Counted from the first letter of the stretch, positions 45,464-54,570 are shown. The stretch: 64,000 bases of DNA from Bacteroidota bacterium (GCA_040388375.1 JAZKBU010000005.1:1-64000); one strand, 5' to 3'. Notes: generated by a model not told the origin, from the sequence alone. A program made the numbers and translations.

Positions 45464-45667
45464 TTAAAGTGTTAAAGGGGTTACTTGTCCAAAAGGAATG
45501 GCATTCATTAATTCTTTAATTTTTTCAATATGGTTGCCAAGTCCACATTTTTCAAGGGCTTTCTCCGGTCGGTCAGTCCTTGTATAGCAAATAAGCGTAA
45601 AGTTGTCGTCTCGTACCTGTAAGTAATCCGGAATTTTTGCTACCCCTTTAATTTTTACTATATACAT
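45464..45667 (-). CDS. Small conserved-looking protein of unknown function
   Basis: 67 residues, soluble, with one alpha/beta unit (YIVKIKGVAKIPDYLQVRDD, then LICYTRTDRPEKAL and a C-terminal helix). It lies 26 nt before ftsE on the same strand and probably shares its transcript. A candidate -7 box (TAGTTTTG, minus strand) is at 45720-45727. No family was recognised. Confidence 0.7.
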   Translation of the reverse strand: MYIVKIKGVAKIPDYLQVRDDNFTLICYTRTDRPEKALEKCGLGNHIEKIKELMNAIPFGQVTPLTL

Positions 45668-45736
45668 TGTTTTAAAATTTGTTACCTAATATTATTTAAA
45701 ATAATTATACTTGCGCCTACAAAACTATAAAATAAT

Positions 45737-47464
45737 ATGAGAGATAAGAGACAAGTTATTCTCGCAGTATCATGCCTAAGTATTTTTGCTGCATGTAGCG
45801 TACCGAACAACTTTAGTAAAAACAATTACACAGTTACTCCCAATCCTTTAGAGTTAAAAGGTGATAGTGTTGAAATTAGCATCAATGCAACTGTACCTGC
45901 CAATTCAATTAACCCTAAGGCTGTAGTTACCTTTTCACCTTTTATTAAATGTGAAGACGGTTCAGTTATTAACTTAAAGGAAACTACTGTAAAAGGTACT
46001 AAAGCCAAAGGCAGTGCTGACCAAACTATTGATACCAAAACAGGTGGAAGTGTTAGCTATGCAACAAAAATTGCTTATACTCCTAGTATGAAACGCGCTC
46101 AGTTAATGCCTAAATTTACAGCTGCCGGTGTGGTAGTTCCTGTAACTGTTGGTGCATTGGCAGAGGGTACTATTACTACTCCTTTATTAGTAAATAATAA
46201 TGACATAGCTATTTTTACCAGCGATGATTATAAAGTAGAAACCGTTAACAAAACAGTAAATATTTATTTCCCTGTTGATGTTGATAAATTCAACCCTAAC
46301 TTTAAAGTAGGTAAAAGCTTAAGTAACAAAGCACAAATTGATGAATTACGTAACTTGTTAAAAGCTGATAAAAACTTTGTAGCACGTGGTATTGCCATCA
46401 ATGCATATGCTTCGCCTGATGGAGAGTTAGATAGAAATACTAACTTATCAAAAGGACGTGAAGAGTCAACTTTCAAATTCTTTAAAAAAGAGTTGAAAAA
46501 ATTAGGCTTTGCTGAAGTAAACGATGAAAACTTTACACGTGGTTATACTTTAGCTGAAGACTGGTTAGGTTTTGAAAAAGCTATTGTTGCTTCTGATTTT
46601 AAAGAAAAAGAAGAAATTTTAGCGGTAGTTAGAAACAAATCAATTAGCGATGAAGAACGTGAAGGTTTAATTATCCGTCAGTTCCCTAAAGTAAGAGCTA
46701 AAATCAGAGAAAATATTTTACCTACATTACGTAGATCGGAGTTAGTTATTAAAGGAGCTAACCCTATGAAAACGGATGATGAGTTAAAAACTTTCTACGG
46801 TATGTACGATAAGTTAACCCCAAAAGAATTATTCCACTTACAAGTTATTACTTCTGATGCTGCTAAAAAAGCAGAAGTATTAAATGCTTACCAAGCAGTA
46901 GAAACTAACGACTGGAGAAGTTTTAACGACTTAGCGGTTACTCAAATTAACCAAGCTAACTACGATGGTGCTAAAGCTAATTTAGAAAAAGCATTAACTA
47001 TTAGTGCCGAAAACCCTACAGTATTAGCTAACTTAGGTGTTGTTTACAAAATGCAAGGTAACTATGTTGAAGCTGCTAAATACTACAACATGGCTGGTAC
47101 TAAAGGTGCTGATGTAAGCTACAACTTAGGTTTATTAGCTATTAAAAATGGTAAATACGCTGAAGCTTCTGCTGCTTTCAAACAAAGTGGTATCAAAGAT
47201 TTCAACGCTGCTTTAGCTGAATTGTTAAACGGTAATACCAACGGTTGCAAAGCAATTATTGATGGTATGAACCCTGACGAGTTAAAATGGAACCATTACT
47301 ACTTACGTGCTATTGCTGCTGCCCGTGCTTCTAATTTAGAAGATGTAGCTGCAAACTTAACCAAAGCGGTAAGTCTTAACGGTGACGTTAGAAATATGGC
47401 TAAAAGCGATATGGAATTTGGTAAATTGTTTAGCAATCCATTGTTCCAAGGAGCTATCAGATAG
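45737..47464 (+). CDS. Abundant-looking lipoprotein with OmpA-like and TPR regions
   Basis: 575 residues. Lipobox SIFAAC with Cys at 20; beta-rich N-terminal region (about 30-180); a segment near 215-260 (AINAYASPDGELDRN, LSKGREEST) that resembles the OmpA C-terminal peptidoglycan-binding motif; then a helical part with TPR-like repeats (about 390-500, e.g. NYDGAKANLEKALTIS, GNYVEAAKYYNMAG). Codon choice is strongly biased, like rpoC and unlike most neighbours, so high expression is likely. It probably sits on the inner face of the outer membrane. A near-consensus -7 box TATACTTG lies at 45706-45713. Exact role unknown. Confidence 0.82.
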   Translation: MRDKRQVILAVSCLSIFAACSVPNNFSKNNYTVTPNPLELKGDSVEISINATVPANSINPKAVVTFSPFIKCEDGSVINLKETTVKGTKAKGSADQTIDTKTGGSVSYATKIAYTPSMKRAQLMPKFTAAGVVVPVTVGALAEGTITTPLLVNNNDIAIFTSDDYKVETVNKTVNIYFPVDVDKFNPNFKVGKSLSNKAQIDELRNLLKADKNFVARGIAINAYASPDGELDRNTNLSKGREESTFKFFKKELKKLGFAEVNDENFTRGYTLAEDWLGFEKAIVASDFKEKEEILAVVRNKSISDEEREGLIIRQFPKVRAKIRENILPTLRRSELVIKGANPMKTDDELKTFYGMYDKLTPKELFHLQVITSDAAKKAEVLNAYQAVETNDWRSFNDLAVTQINQANYDGAKANLEKALTISAENPTVLANLGVVYKMQGNYVEAAKYYNMAGTKGADVSYNLGLLAIKNGKYAEASAAFKQSGIKDFNAALAELLNGNTNGCKAIIDGMNPDELKWNHYYLRAIAAARASNLEDVAANLTKAVSLNGDVRNMAKSDMEFGKLFSNPLFQGAIR

Positions 47465-47484
47465 TTAACTGAAAATTATTATAC

Positions 47485-47519
47485 AAAAAAGGCCGTTCCA
47501 TTTGGAACGGCCTTTTTTT
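47485..47519 (+). terminator. Rho-independent terminator after the OmpA/TPR lipoprotein
   Basis: A perfect 16-bp stem (10 GC-rich pairs GGCCGTTCCA/TGGAACGGCC plus an A/T base) with a 2-nt loop and a T run. It is near symmetric and should also work on the other strand. Confidence 0.95.
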
Positions 47520-47673
47520 ATTGGTTGGTGGGGACTCCAACCATGGACAATTTAACAGTCTCAACAATCAATAAGCCGAAACCAACTTATTAACCTTATC
47601 AACTCCATAAACCTATAAACCGCTACCTCAATTTTCTTAATCTAGTTCATCGTTTTTAAATTTTGAACGTACG

Positions 47674-47681
47674 TAACTTTG
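47674..47681 (+). promoter_or_regulatory. Bacteroidota -7 promoter box
   Basis: TAACTTTG matches TAnnTTTG and lies 20 nt before the pirin start codon. No good -33 box at normal spacing. Confidence 0.5.
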
Positions 47682-47701
47682 TGTGCATAATACAATAGGT
47701 T

Positions 47702-48574
47702 ATGGACAGAAAAGATTTTTTAAAGAAAGGATTTATGGGCACCAGTTTATTTGTTGCCTCAACTGCCATTGGCAATATTGCTAAAAACGATATTGACGAA
47801 TTGAAAGAATTAGATATTGTAGGATTTAATCATATACCGAATACAACAACAAAAATTATGGAAAATACAGTTATTCATAAAGCCGAAACCCGTGGCGATG
47901 CAAACCATGGCTGGCTAAAAAGTAAACACTCATTTAGCTTTGCTAATTATTATAATCCGGATAGAATGCACTTTGGTGTATTAAGGGTTTTAAACGATGA
48001 CAGTGTAGAAGGAGGGATGGGTTTTGGAAGTCATCCGCACGACAATATGGAAATTATTAGCATTCCGCTGGAGGGAGATTTGGAACACAAAGACAGCATG
48101 AACAATGTGGCTGTTATTAAAAGTGGCGATATACAGGTAATGAGTGCAGGCTCGGGTATATACCACAGCGAGTATAACAAAAGCAAAGAGAAACCGGTTA
48201 AGTTTTTACAAATTTGGGTATTCCCCAATAAACGCAATGTTACTCCGCGTTACGACCAGATAACTTTAAACTTAGCCGACAGGCATAATAAATTACAGCA
48301 AATACTATCGCCTAATCAAGATGATGAAGGTGTTTGGATTCACCAGGATGCATGGTTCCATTTAGGTAAGTTTGATAAAGGTGTTGCAACCGAATACCAC
48401 TTTAAAAAACAAGGCAATGGTTTGTATTTGTTTAACCTGAACGGTACGTTAAAAGTAAACGGACAAACCATTGAAACCCGCGATGGATTTGGTATTTGGG
48501 ATACCGATAAAATAAGCATACAGGCAGAAACGGATGCAGAGTTTTTGTTAATGGAAATACCGATGAGCGTATAA
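47702..48574 (+). CDS. Pirin-family cupin with N-terminal export-like leader
   Basis: 290 residues. The core (about 55-288) is a bicupin pirin, related to YhhW-type quercetin 2,3-dioxygenase. The metal site is in the first cupin: GFGSHPHDNMEIISI gives two His and a Glu, and AGSGIYHSEYN a further His. Ahead of it is a leader DRKDFLKKGFMGTSLFVAST that looks like a Tat signal with RK for RR, followed by a linker. Ordinary pirins are cytoplasmic and lack this. An inner Met (MENTVIH, about residue 52) could give the normal pirin, so two forms are possible. Substrate unknown. Confidence 0.88.
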   Translation: MDRKDFLKKGFMGTSLFVASTAIGNIAKNDIDELKELDIVGFNHIPNTTTKIMENTVIHKAETRGDANHGWLKSKHSFSFANYYNPDRMHFGVLRVLNDDSVEGGMGFGSHPHDNMEIISIPLEGDLEHKDSMNNVAVIKSGDIQVMSAGSGIYHSEYNKSKEKPVKFLQIWVFPNKRNVTPRYDQITLNLADRHNKLQQILSPNQDDEGVWIHQDAWFHLGKFDKGVATEYHFKKQGNGLYLFNLNGTLKVNGQTIETRDGFGIWDTDKISIQAETDAEFLLMEIPMSV

Positions 48575-48726
48575 TTAAAAAATGGATAACTATTTGTTTT
48601 AACGAAGTCAAAAACTCGAGTTTTCGGCTCCGCTCAAACTCCCCTTCGCTCAAATTGACAATTTTGATACTTTCCTACAAATAGGTGGTACTCAATAAAA
48701 CACTTGTCAACGCTTTTAGAAAAATG

Positions 48727-48760
48727 GAAAACGCTACCGTTCAATGGTGGCGTTTTTTTA
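48727..48760 (+). terminator. Terminator after the pirin gene
   Basis: Stem AAAACGCTACC with GGTGGCGTTTT (one wobble), 7-nt loop, T run. The remaining 150 nt of the gap before it contains no gene. Confidence 0.85.
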
Positions 48761-48792
48761 TGTTTATATATTCCCCACATTCTTTTTGTTTA

Positions 48793-48800
48793 TAGTTTTG
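48793..48800 (+). promoter_or_regulatory. Bacteroidota -7 promoter box
   Basis: TAGTTTTG matches TAnnTTTG, 35 nt before the rarA start and just after the preceding terminator. Confidence 0.5.
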
Positions 48801-48835
48801 GTAAGCTAATATTGTAAAAAAAGTTTCTCTTACTC

Positions 48836-50113
48836 ATGAATCAACCTGACCTTAAAAAGCCATTAGCCGAGCGCGTTCGTCCACAAAATTTAGATGAATA
48901 TATTGGGCAGGAGCATATAGTAGGCAAGGGGGCAGCCTTGCGCCAGGCCATTATCAATAAAACAGTTCCTTCCTTATTGTTTTGGGGCTCACCGGGAGTA
49001 GGTAAAACTACGCTGGCTAAAATTATATGCAATGAGTTGGGCTTACATTTTTACCAGCTTAGTGCTATTAGTGCAGGGGTGGCCGAAGTACGAAAGGTTA
49101 TTGAAGAAGCCAAAAAAATAGGCAAAGTATTATTGTTTTTAGATGAGATACACCGCTTTAATAAAAGCCAGCAGGATGCATTGTTAGGTGCGGTAGAAAA
49201 CGGCAGCATTATACTGATTGGTGCTACTACCGAAAACCCAAGCTTTGAAGTAAACAATGCATTGCTATCGCGTTGTCAGGTTTATATACTAAACGATTTA
49301 AGTGCCGATGATTTATTGGCTATTGCACAAGATGCTATTAAGCGTGATGAGTATTTGCAAAAGCGGGTGATTACGTTTAAAGAAACTGATGCACTGTTTG
49401 TGCAAAGTCAGGGCGATGCACGCAAGCTGTTGAACTTACTGGAAATGTTGGTGAACCATTTTAAGCCAAACGAAGAAGTTGTAATTGATAATGATATAGT
49501 AGAAAAAGTACTGCAACGTAAAATTGCGGTGTACGATAAAGATGGCGAAACCCATTACAATATTATATCTGCCTTTATTAAATCCATACGCGGCAGCGAC
49601 CCTAACGCAGCGGTGTATTGGTTAGCCCGCATGATAGATGCTGGTGAAACAGTTGAGTTTATAGCCAGACGTATGCTTATACTCTCGAGCGAAGATATAG
49701 GCAATGCCAACCCCAATGCTTTGTTAATAGCTACCAATTGTTTTCAGGCAGTGCAAATGATAGGCATGCCCGAAAGCCGCATTATATTATCGCAGTGTGT
49801 TATATATTTGGCTACCTCGGTAAAAAGCAATGCCAGCTATATGGCTATAGACGAAGCTTTGGCCCATGTACGCAAACAAGGCAACTTACCCGTGCCATTA
49901 CACTTGCGTAATGCACCTACCAAGCTGATGAAAGATATAGGTTATGGTACGGATTATAAATATGCGCATGTGTACGACAATAATTTTGTAGAGCAGGAGT
50001 TTTTACCCGAAGCCATTAGCGGACTTAAGTTTTACGAGCCCGGTAATAACCCGAGAGAAAAAGAGCTGAGGGCTTTTTTAAAGCAACGCTGGAAAGAAAA
50101 ATACGGCTATTAG
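48836..50113 (+). CDS. rarA: Replication-associated recombination protein A (AAA+ ATPase)
   Basis: 425 residues of the RarA/MgsA/WRNIP1 family, which acts at stalled replication forks. N-terminal PLAERVRPQNLDEYIGQEH, Walker A GSPGVGKTT (51-59), Walker B LLFLDEIHRFNKSQQDALL, sensor 1 ATTENPSFEVN, arginine-finger segment ALLSRCQVY, and the C-terminal MgsA domain with RMILSSEDIGNANP-like RRMLILSSEDIG and the end KQRWKEKYGY. Length and frame are normal. A copy of its last 12 codons is found downstream at 50927-50962. Confidence 0.95.
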   Translation: MNQPDLKKPLAERVRPQNLDEYIGQEHIVGKGAALRQAIINKTVPSLLFWGSPGVGKTTLAKIICNELGLHFYQLSAISAGVAEVRKVIEEAKKIGKVLLFLDEIHRFNKSQQDALLGAVENGSIILIGATTENPSFEVNNALLSRCQVYILNDLSADDLLAIAQDAIKRDEYLQKRVITFKETDALFVQSQGDARKLLNLLEMLVNHFKPNEEVVIDNDIVEKVLQRKIAVYDKDGETHYNIISAFIKSIRGSDPNAAVYWLARMIDAGETVEFIARRMLILSSEDIGNANPNALLIATNCFQAVQMIGMPESRIILSQCVIYLATSVKSNASYMAIDEALAHVRKQGNLPVPLHLRNAPTKLMKDIGYGTDYKYAHVYDNNFVEQEFLPEAISGLKFYEPGNNPREKELRAFLKQRWKEKYGY

Positions 50114-50114
50114 C

Positions 50115-50783
50115 CTATGGCGTTAAGCTATCTTTCTTTTTACCGAAAACATATTTAATACCAAGGGTTAAGCTGCTTTGAAAAGCCAGTACCGAGAAGC
50201 TATGGCGCTCATTATTATTGGAACTGGGACTGCCCGGGTAATTAGAATAATTAATAAAATTGGTTTGTGCTTCAATAGCCAAATTAGGCCTTACAAAATA
50301 CACGGCACCAACATTAAGCATAGCTGAACTGTACCAATAGTTTGTATTATAGGTAGTGGTGCGGTTATCATTGGTGTTACTCGCATTTTCCTCTGCGTAA
50401 GTAGAAGCCAGCTGGGGCGATACCGTAAACCCTATTTGAGGGCTGGCAAACCAATATTTTTTTAACAGGATATTTAAACTATAAGTTTGTCTGTAATTGT
50501 CGGACTTATAAGAATAAGGAATGAGCGTGTATTCAGTGTATTCACTGTTGCTAAACTGAAAACTACTGTTAACAGCAGCCCCTAAACTTAGGTTGTTGGC
50601 AATAAAATATTCAAAAACGGGTTGTGCGCTTATTCTAAAAGAATTGTTCGACTGATATTTATCGGAGTCATAGGTAAAGCCTAAGCCTGCATTTAAACCT
50701 AAGGCAATGCTGCCTTTTTCAATTTGTGCTTTACTGCTTGTAAATGCAAGCACACTCATTAATACAATAATTGTTTTTTTCAT
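50115..50783 (-). CDS. Outer-membrane beta-barrel protein, duplicate 1
   Basis: 222 residues with a signal peptide (about 1-19, ending SKAQ) and an eight-strand-like small barrel of the OmpW/OprF-like porin group: ALGLNAGLGFTYDSDKYQ, NLSLGAAVNSSFQFS, LLKKYWFASPQIGFTVSPQ, AVYFVRPNLAIEAQTNF, FSVLAFQSSLTLGIKYVFG. It is paralogous to the next gene upstream (same strand); identity is high along the full length. It converges on rarA, 1 nt away. Role unknown. Confidence 0.88.
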   Translation of the reverse strand: MKKTIIVLMSVLAFTSSKAQIEKGSIALGLNAGLGFTYDSDKYQSNNSFRISAQPVFEYFIANNLSLGAAVNSSFQFSNSEYTEYTLIPYSYKSDNYRQTYSLNILLKKYWFASPQIGFTVSPQLASTYAEENASNTNDNRTTTYNTNYWYSSAMLNVGAVYFVRPNLAIEAQTNFINYSNYPGSPSSNNNERHSFSVLAFQSSLTLGIKYVFGKKKDSLTP

Positions 50784-50926
50784 AGTTTAAGTTTAATAGG
50801 TTTTGCCGTAACTATTTGTTCGGGTTTGTGCTACACAAATAAAACAAATTGAAGCATATTTAAATAAGCACGCTTATATTATTTTTAAACCTTTCCAGTT
50901 GTAAACCCATTACAATAAATAGGTCC

Positions 50927-50962
50927 TTAAAACAAAGCTGGAAAGAAAAGTATGGTTACTAG
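50927..50962 (+). pseudogene. Duplicated remnant of the rarA 3' end
   Basis: Reads LKQSWKEKYGY-stop, against LKQRWKEKYGY-stop at the end of the real rarA. It directly abuts the stop codon of the second beta-barrel gene, exactly as rarA abuts the first. It shows that the duplicated segment included the tail of rarA. Confidence 0.85.
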
Positions 50963-51622
50963 TTAAGGTGTTAAGCTGGGTTTATTGTTACCCAAAATAA
51001 ATTTAACACCCACCATTAAGCTGCTTTGAAAAGCCAGTACCGAAAATACATGGCGCTCATTATTGTTATAGCTTGGGCTGCCGGGGTAATATGAATAGTT
51101 AACAAAATTGGTTTGTGCTTCAATAGCTATATTGGATTTTACAAAATACACGGCCCCAAAATTAAGCATGGCAGAGTGGTACCAATAGTTGTAATTGTAA
51201 GTATTGGTGTTGGTGGTGTACTCGGTGGAGTTATTGTATTCATAGTAAGTAGAAGACAGTTGAGGCGATAATGTAAGCCCTATCTGTGGGTTCATAAACC
51301 AATACTTTTTTAACTGGAGGCTTAAACCATAGGTTTGTGCATAACTGTTGGCTTTATAAGAATAAGGACTCACTTTGTAATCATCGTTGCCAAACTGGAA
51401 GCCACCATTTATGCCGGCACCCAGGCTTAAGTTACGGGCAATAAAATGTTCAAATACGGGTTGCACATTTATTCTAAATAAATTGTTTGACTGGTTAGGA
51501 TCGCTGGCCCGGTTAAAGCCCAGCCCCGCATTAATAGTAATGGCGTTGCTGCCTTTTTCAATCTGGGCTTGGCTGCTTGTAAATGCAAGCAGGCATAGTA
51601 AGGTAATAATTGTTTGTTTCAT
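50963..51622 (-). CDS. Outer-membrane beta-barrel protein, duplicate 2
   Basis: 219 residues, signal peptide (about 1-19, ending SQAQ), same barrel family as the gene 180 nt downstream on this strand: AITINAGLGFNRASDPNQ, QLKKYWFMNPQIGLTLSPQ, AVYFVKSNIAIEAQTNFVNY, VLAFQSSLMVGVKFILG. The extracellular loops (for instance around 130-145) differ more than the strands. The pair arose by tandem duplication. Intact frame, no sign of decay. Ligand or transport role unknown. Confidence 0.88.
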   Translation of the reverse strand: MKQTIITLLCLLAFTSSQAQIEKGSNAITINAGLGFNRASDPNQSNNLFRINVQPVFEHFIARNLSLGAGINGGFQFGNDDYKVSPYSYKANSYAQTYGLSLQLKKYWFMNPQIGLTLSPQLSSTYYEYNNSTEYTTNTNTYNYNYWYHSAMLNFGAVYFVKSNIAIEAQTNFVNYSYYPGSPSYNNNERHVFSVLAFQSSLMVGVKFILGNNKPSLTP

Positions 51623-51690
51623 GGTTTTGGTGTTTTAGTTTAAGAAATATACTATTTAATGCACACTTAAACGGTAGGCCGCTTGTTTTA

Positions 51691-52233
51691 TTATCCTATT
51701 ATTTTCTTAATATGTAAAAGCATCACCATATACTCCGCATCTACGTATTGTCCATTTATTTTTAAATCGTTCTTTACCCGTGTTCCCTGACTTTCAAAGC
51801 CACACTCTCTGTAAAAGTTAGCAGCCGAGGTTGAGTCCTCTGCATGCAATACCCATAAGTGAATTTGTTCCAGTCCGCTTAGCTTCTCCGCTTTTTCCAG
51901 CAAGGCCGTCATCAGTTTTTCACCCCATCCTTTGTTTCTAAAATCAGGGTCTATGTACATGGCATGTATCATTGCTTTGTGTCGTGCCTTTAAGCGCAAA
52001 TCTCTGCGAAACTTTACAAAGCCAATCAACTCCTCCAGTTCGGTAAACATACCTAATACAAAACACTCCGGAGGTTCTCCAATGGTTTTTAACTCAGTTA
52101 TAAAATCATCTTCTGTTTTCTCTATTTCATCCTCGTAACTTTCACTAAAGGACAATGGATTGGTCTGGTAACTTTTTAACCTGAGTTGCGTGTAGAGTGC
52201 AACATCTTTTTCTTTTAATATTCTTGTATACAT
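51691..52233 (-). CDS. GNAT-family N-acetyltransferase
   Basis: 180 residues with the GNAT acetyl-CoA fold. The motif-A region is AMIHAMYIDPDFRNKGWGEKLM, with RNKGWG standing for the R/Q-x-x-G-x-G pyrophosphate loop, and the C-terminal strand is NFYRECGFESQGTR. The acceptor substrate is unknown. It lies 13 nt from the DUF1801 gene, so they are likely co-transcribed. Confidence 0.9.
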   Translation of the reverse strand: MYTRILKEKDVALYTQLRLKSYQTNPLSFSESYEDEIEKTEDDFITELKTIGEPPECFVLGMFTELEELIGFVKFRRDLRLKARHKAMIHAMYIDPDFRNKGWGEKLMTALLEKAEKLSGLEQIHLWVLHAEDSTSAANFYRECGFESQGTRVKNDLKINGQYVDAEYMVMLLHIKKIIG

Positions 52234-52245
52234 TTTAAAAGTAGC

Positions 52246-52680
52246 TTATAAAGTATCTGCTTTTTTAAACGATGAATCAATCATTCCTTGCAGTACTTTC
52301 AAATCAACATTATCTAACTTATTTATGTAAAGACAGCCTCCACCTGTTTTATGCTTTCCCAGTTTTTCAAGGGCCTCTGTTTGGTGATCCATACCCACAG
52401 CAATGTATAAAGTAAGGTTGGCTTTGCGGGGTGCAAAACCAATTTTAAACCAATCAACCTCGCGGCCGGTAGCAGGACTTTTATACCGTTTATGGCCAAA
52501 ACCTATAATGGAACTGCCCCATAATACAGGCTCTTCTCCCGTAGTTTTTTGCATCATTTCCATCAACACAAAACTATCTTTCCGCTTTTGCTCATCTGTT
52601 ATATTATTCATGTAATCTGTTACATTTATTTCAGTTGGCTTGGTTTTTATGTCTGCCAGTTTCGATTTCTTTTCCGCCAT
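52246..52680 (-). CDS. DUF1801 (YdhG-like) domain protein
   Basis: 144 residues with the DUF1801 fold covering most of the chain: VLMEMMQKTTGEEPVLWGSS, IIGFGHKRYKSPATGREVDW, FKIGFAPRKANLTLYI and KHKTGGGCLYINKL with a lysine-rich N-terminus. The structure family resembles frataxin-like/phage-type small domains; no biochemical role is settled. Confidence 0.88.
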   Translation of the reverse strand: MAEKKSKLADIKTKPTEINVTDYMNNITDEQKRKDSFVLMEMMQKTTGEEPVLWGSSIIGFGHKRYKSPATGREVDWFKIGFAPRKANLTLYIAVGMDHQTEALEKLGKHKTGGGCLYINKLDNVDLKVLQGMIDSSFKKADTL

Positions 52681-52749
52681 GTGGATTGTTGTTTTGTTTG
52701 TTCTATTCAGTACCGATAGTGTTTATTATTTTGCCATGCATGTATCCAT

Positions 52750-53325
52750 TTACCTGCATTTTTTTGCTACCCGTGCTGCAAAGTCGTTCAGCTTATCTTT
52801 TTGTTGTTTAGTACATTCAGTGCAGCTTTTTAACATTTTATTTTTTATAAGGCCGGCTTCTTCCTTTTCATGTCCTTCGGCACATATTTTAATTTCGCCA
52901 ACTACCGTTTTTACCCATTCGTTATAGTATTTTGCTGTTATCAATGGCTCATTCATGGTATAGTTTAAAAACTCCCTTGTTCTTGTTTCTACAAAGCTTC
53001 TTGCCATTACGCCCAATGCTTCCGCATACGCTCCATCCGCTTTGTGCATGGTTTGGGTAACGGTTAAAAAATAAAAAGCTTTGGTTTCATCGTTAAGGGT
53101 AAACATACTATCCATTAAAGCCAATATATCCTTGTCGGGCGATGGTTCCCGTTTTTTAGCATAAATATCTTTACACACCTGCGAAATTTGTGGGTGTGCC
53201 AGGTAAAATGAAATGGGTTTACCCCGCAGCATTAAATCATTGTCTGTTGTACCAGTTGGTGTAAAACTGCTTGCTAAAAATACCGCCAGCAAAATAAAAA
53301 GGATATGTTTTAAAGGTGTTGTCAT
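52750..53325 (-). CDS. Secreted protein of unknown function, C-terminal Cys motif
   Basis: 191 residues. Signal peptide (about 1-19, hydrophobic IILFILLAVFLASSF-like). Mostly helical mature part. Four cysteines: one near 50 (QVCKDIY), one near 150 (IKICAEG), and CTECTKQ near 167-172 plus a C-terminal KKCR. The CxxC could hold a disulfide or metal, but no heme CxxCH is present. No family recognised. Confidence 0.72.
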   Translation of the reverse strand: MTTPLKHILFILLAVFLASSFTPTGTTDNDLMLRGKPISFYLAHPQISQVCKDIYAKKREPSPDKDILALMDSMFTLNDETKAFYFLTVTQTMHKADGAYAEALGVMARSFVETRTREFLNYTMNEPLITAKYYNEWVKTVVGEIKICAEGHEKEEAGLIKNKMLKSCTECTKQQKDKLNDFAARVAKKCR

Positions 53326-53430
53326 AATAATGGGGCTAATATAAATACGAATAAATAATTAAATGTTACATAATTATTGGTATTTATTCCTTGCACTTGC
53401 CCGCATTTTTGCAAATGAGTGTATGTATTT

Positions 53431-53458
53431 GTAAAGACGTTGCATGCAACGTCTCTAC
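53431..53458. repeat. Dispersed palindrome, copy 1
   Basis: Contains the perfect 20-bp palindrome AGACGTTGCATGCAACGTCT within GTA..TAC ends. An identical 35-nt stretch (53428-53462) recurs 2.2 kb away at 55652-55686. Sequences of this kind are known as dispersed palindromes in cyanobacteria and Bacteroidota. Confidence 0.85.
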
Positions 53459-53519
53459 GCATCTCGACACGTTAGCATCTTACCGCTGTGTGCAGGTAAA
53501 CTGTTTTGCAAATGTGTTA

Positions 53520-54542
53520 TCAGGCTGTATTTTTCTTAGCTGTTGCGTATTCGTATAGCATTAATACAAATGGGAAAATAACAAATACACTCCAAATAGC
53601 CAGGTGTCTGGGTAGTATTTGGTAATGGTAATTTAAGAAGAAAACAAGGCCTGTTATAAGCACACAAAACAGCGAGTGTAAACTACTCACCTGCCTGTCC
53701 GAATACCTTTTAATATGGTTACTTTTCAATTCCTTCAAATCGCGGTAGTATTGCCCGTTAAACATAGTGCCCTTACCGGGTAAGAAACCCGCCAGCATAG
53801 TAAAATTCTGAACAATATAAATGCTTGCAATGCCCAATAAAAAAAACTGCAATCCAATATAAAGTCCGTGGCTGATGTCGGCTGTGTTTTCTATTTGTTC
53901 ATTTTGGTAAACCCTGTAAATATTGTCAGCGGCAAAAAGCAACATAATAATAGAGCTCCAAATGCTCAATGTTAACCTGCCGGAGCGCGATAAAACAGTA
54001 TTGGTAAAAGCATGGAATACCGAATAAAGCGCAAGCACAAAGCCAACCAGCATTAATACCATTATAAAGAAATTAGTAGTTTCAATAAAGCCATAATCTA
54101 TTACCCAATAAATAACCGCTATAGATTGCAGCAGGGTAATACCTTCCGTTAGCTTTGGAATTACTTTGTCGCCATGAAAAGCAATGGAGAAAATGGTAAA
54201 CATAACCACAAAGGCATAAGGCCATATTTCAATATGGTTTTCCAATTGGTAGCTGTACTCCTTTTTACCCGGAATAAAAGCAACAAAGCTAAAAGCAAAA
54301 GCCCCCAATGCTATCCATAAAATGGTAGACCACTTTTCGGTAATGCGCCTGCTTTCAAAAAACAACCCTGCTATTAATGCCAATACACTGATGGGTATTA
54401 AATGTTTGGTGGAGCTATGTATGCGAAAACCAACAGAAATGGTAATGGCCAGTAGCATCAGCCCAATGCCAATCATATAGGGTTTCAGGTCAAAAGCTTT
54501 GCCTGCTTTGCGTTTGGTGGGTGTGGTCTTTTTTGTTGCCAA
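53520..54542 (-). CDS. Polytopic membrane protein of unknown function
   Basis: 340 residues with about nine or ten transmembrane helices (from about 22 to 335), basic soluble N-terminus (KKTTPTKRKAGKAF), and a longer hydrophilic loop near 255-285 (YYRDLKELKSNHIKRYSDRQ). The start is TTG; no ATG is available close by in frame. No family recognised. It could be a transporter-like or enzyme-less membrane protein; nothing in the neighbourhood hints at a substrate. Confidence 0.7.
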   Translation of the reverse strand: MATKKTTPTKRKAGKAFDLKPYMIGIGLMLLAITISVGFRIHSSTKHLIPISVLALIAGLFFESRRITEKWSTILWIALGAFAFSFVAFIPGKKEYSYQLENHIEIWPYAFVVMFTIFSIAFHGDKVIPKLTEGITLLQSIAVIYWVIDYGFIETTNFFIMVLMLVGFVLALYSVFHAFTNTVLSRSGRLTLSIWSSIIMLLFAADNIYRVYQNEQIENTADISHGLYIGLQFFLLGIASIYIVQNFTMLAGFLPGKGTMFNGQYYRDLKELKSNHIKRYSDRQVSSLHSLFCVLITGLVFFLNYHYQILPRHLAIWSVFVIFPFVLMLYEYATAKKNTA

Positions 54543-54570
54543 TGGTATGTTGTTGTTTATAAAAATATAC

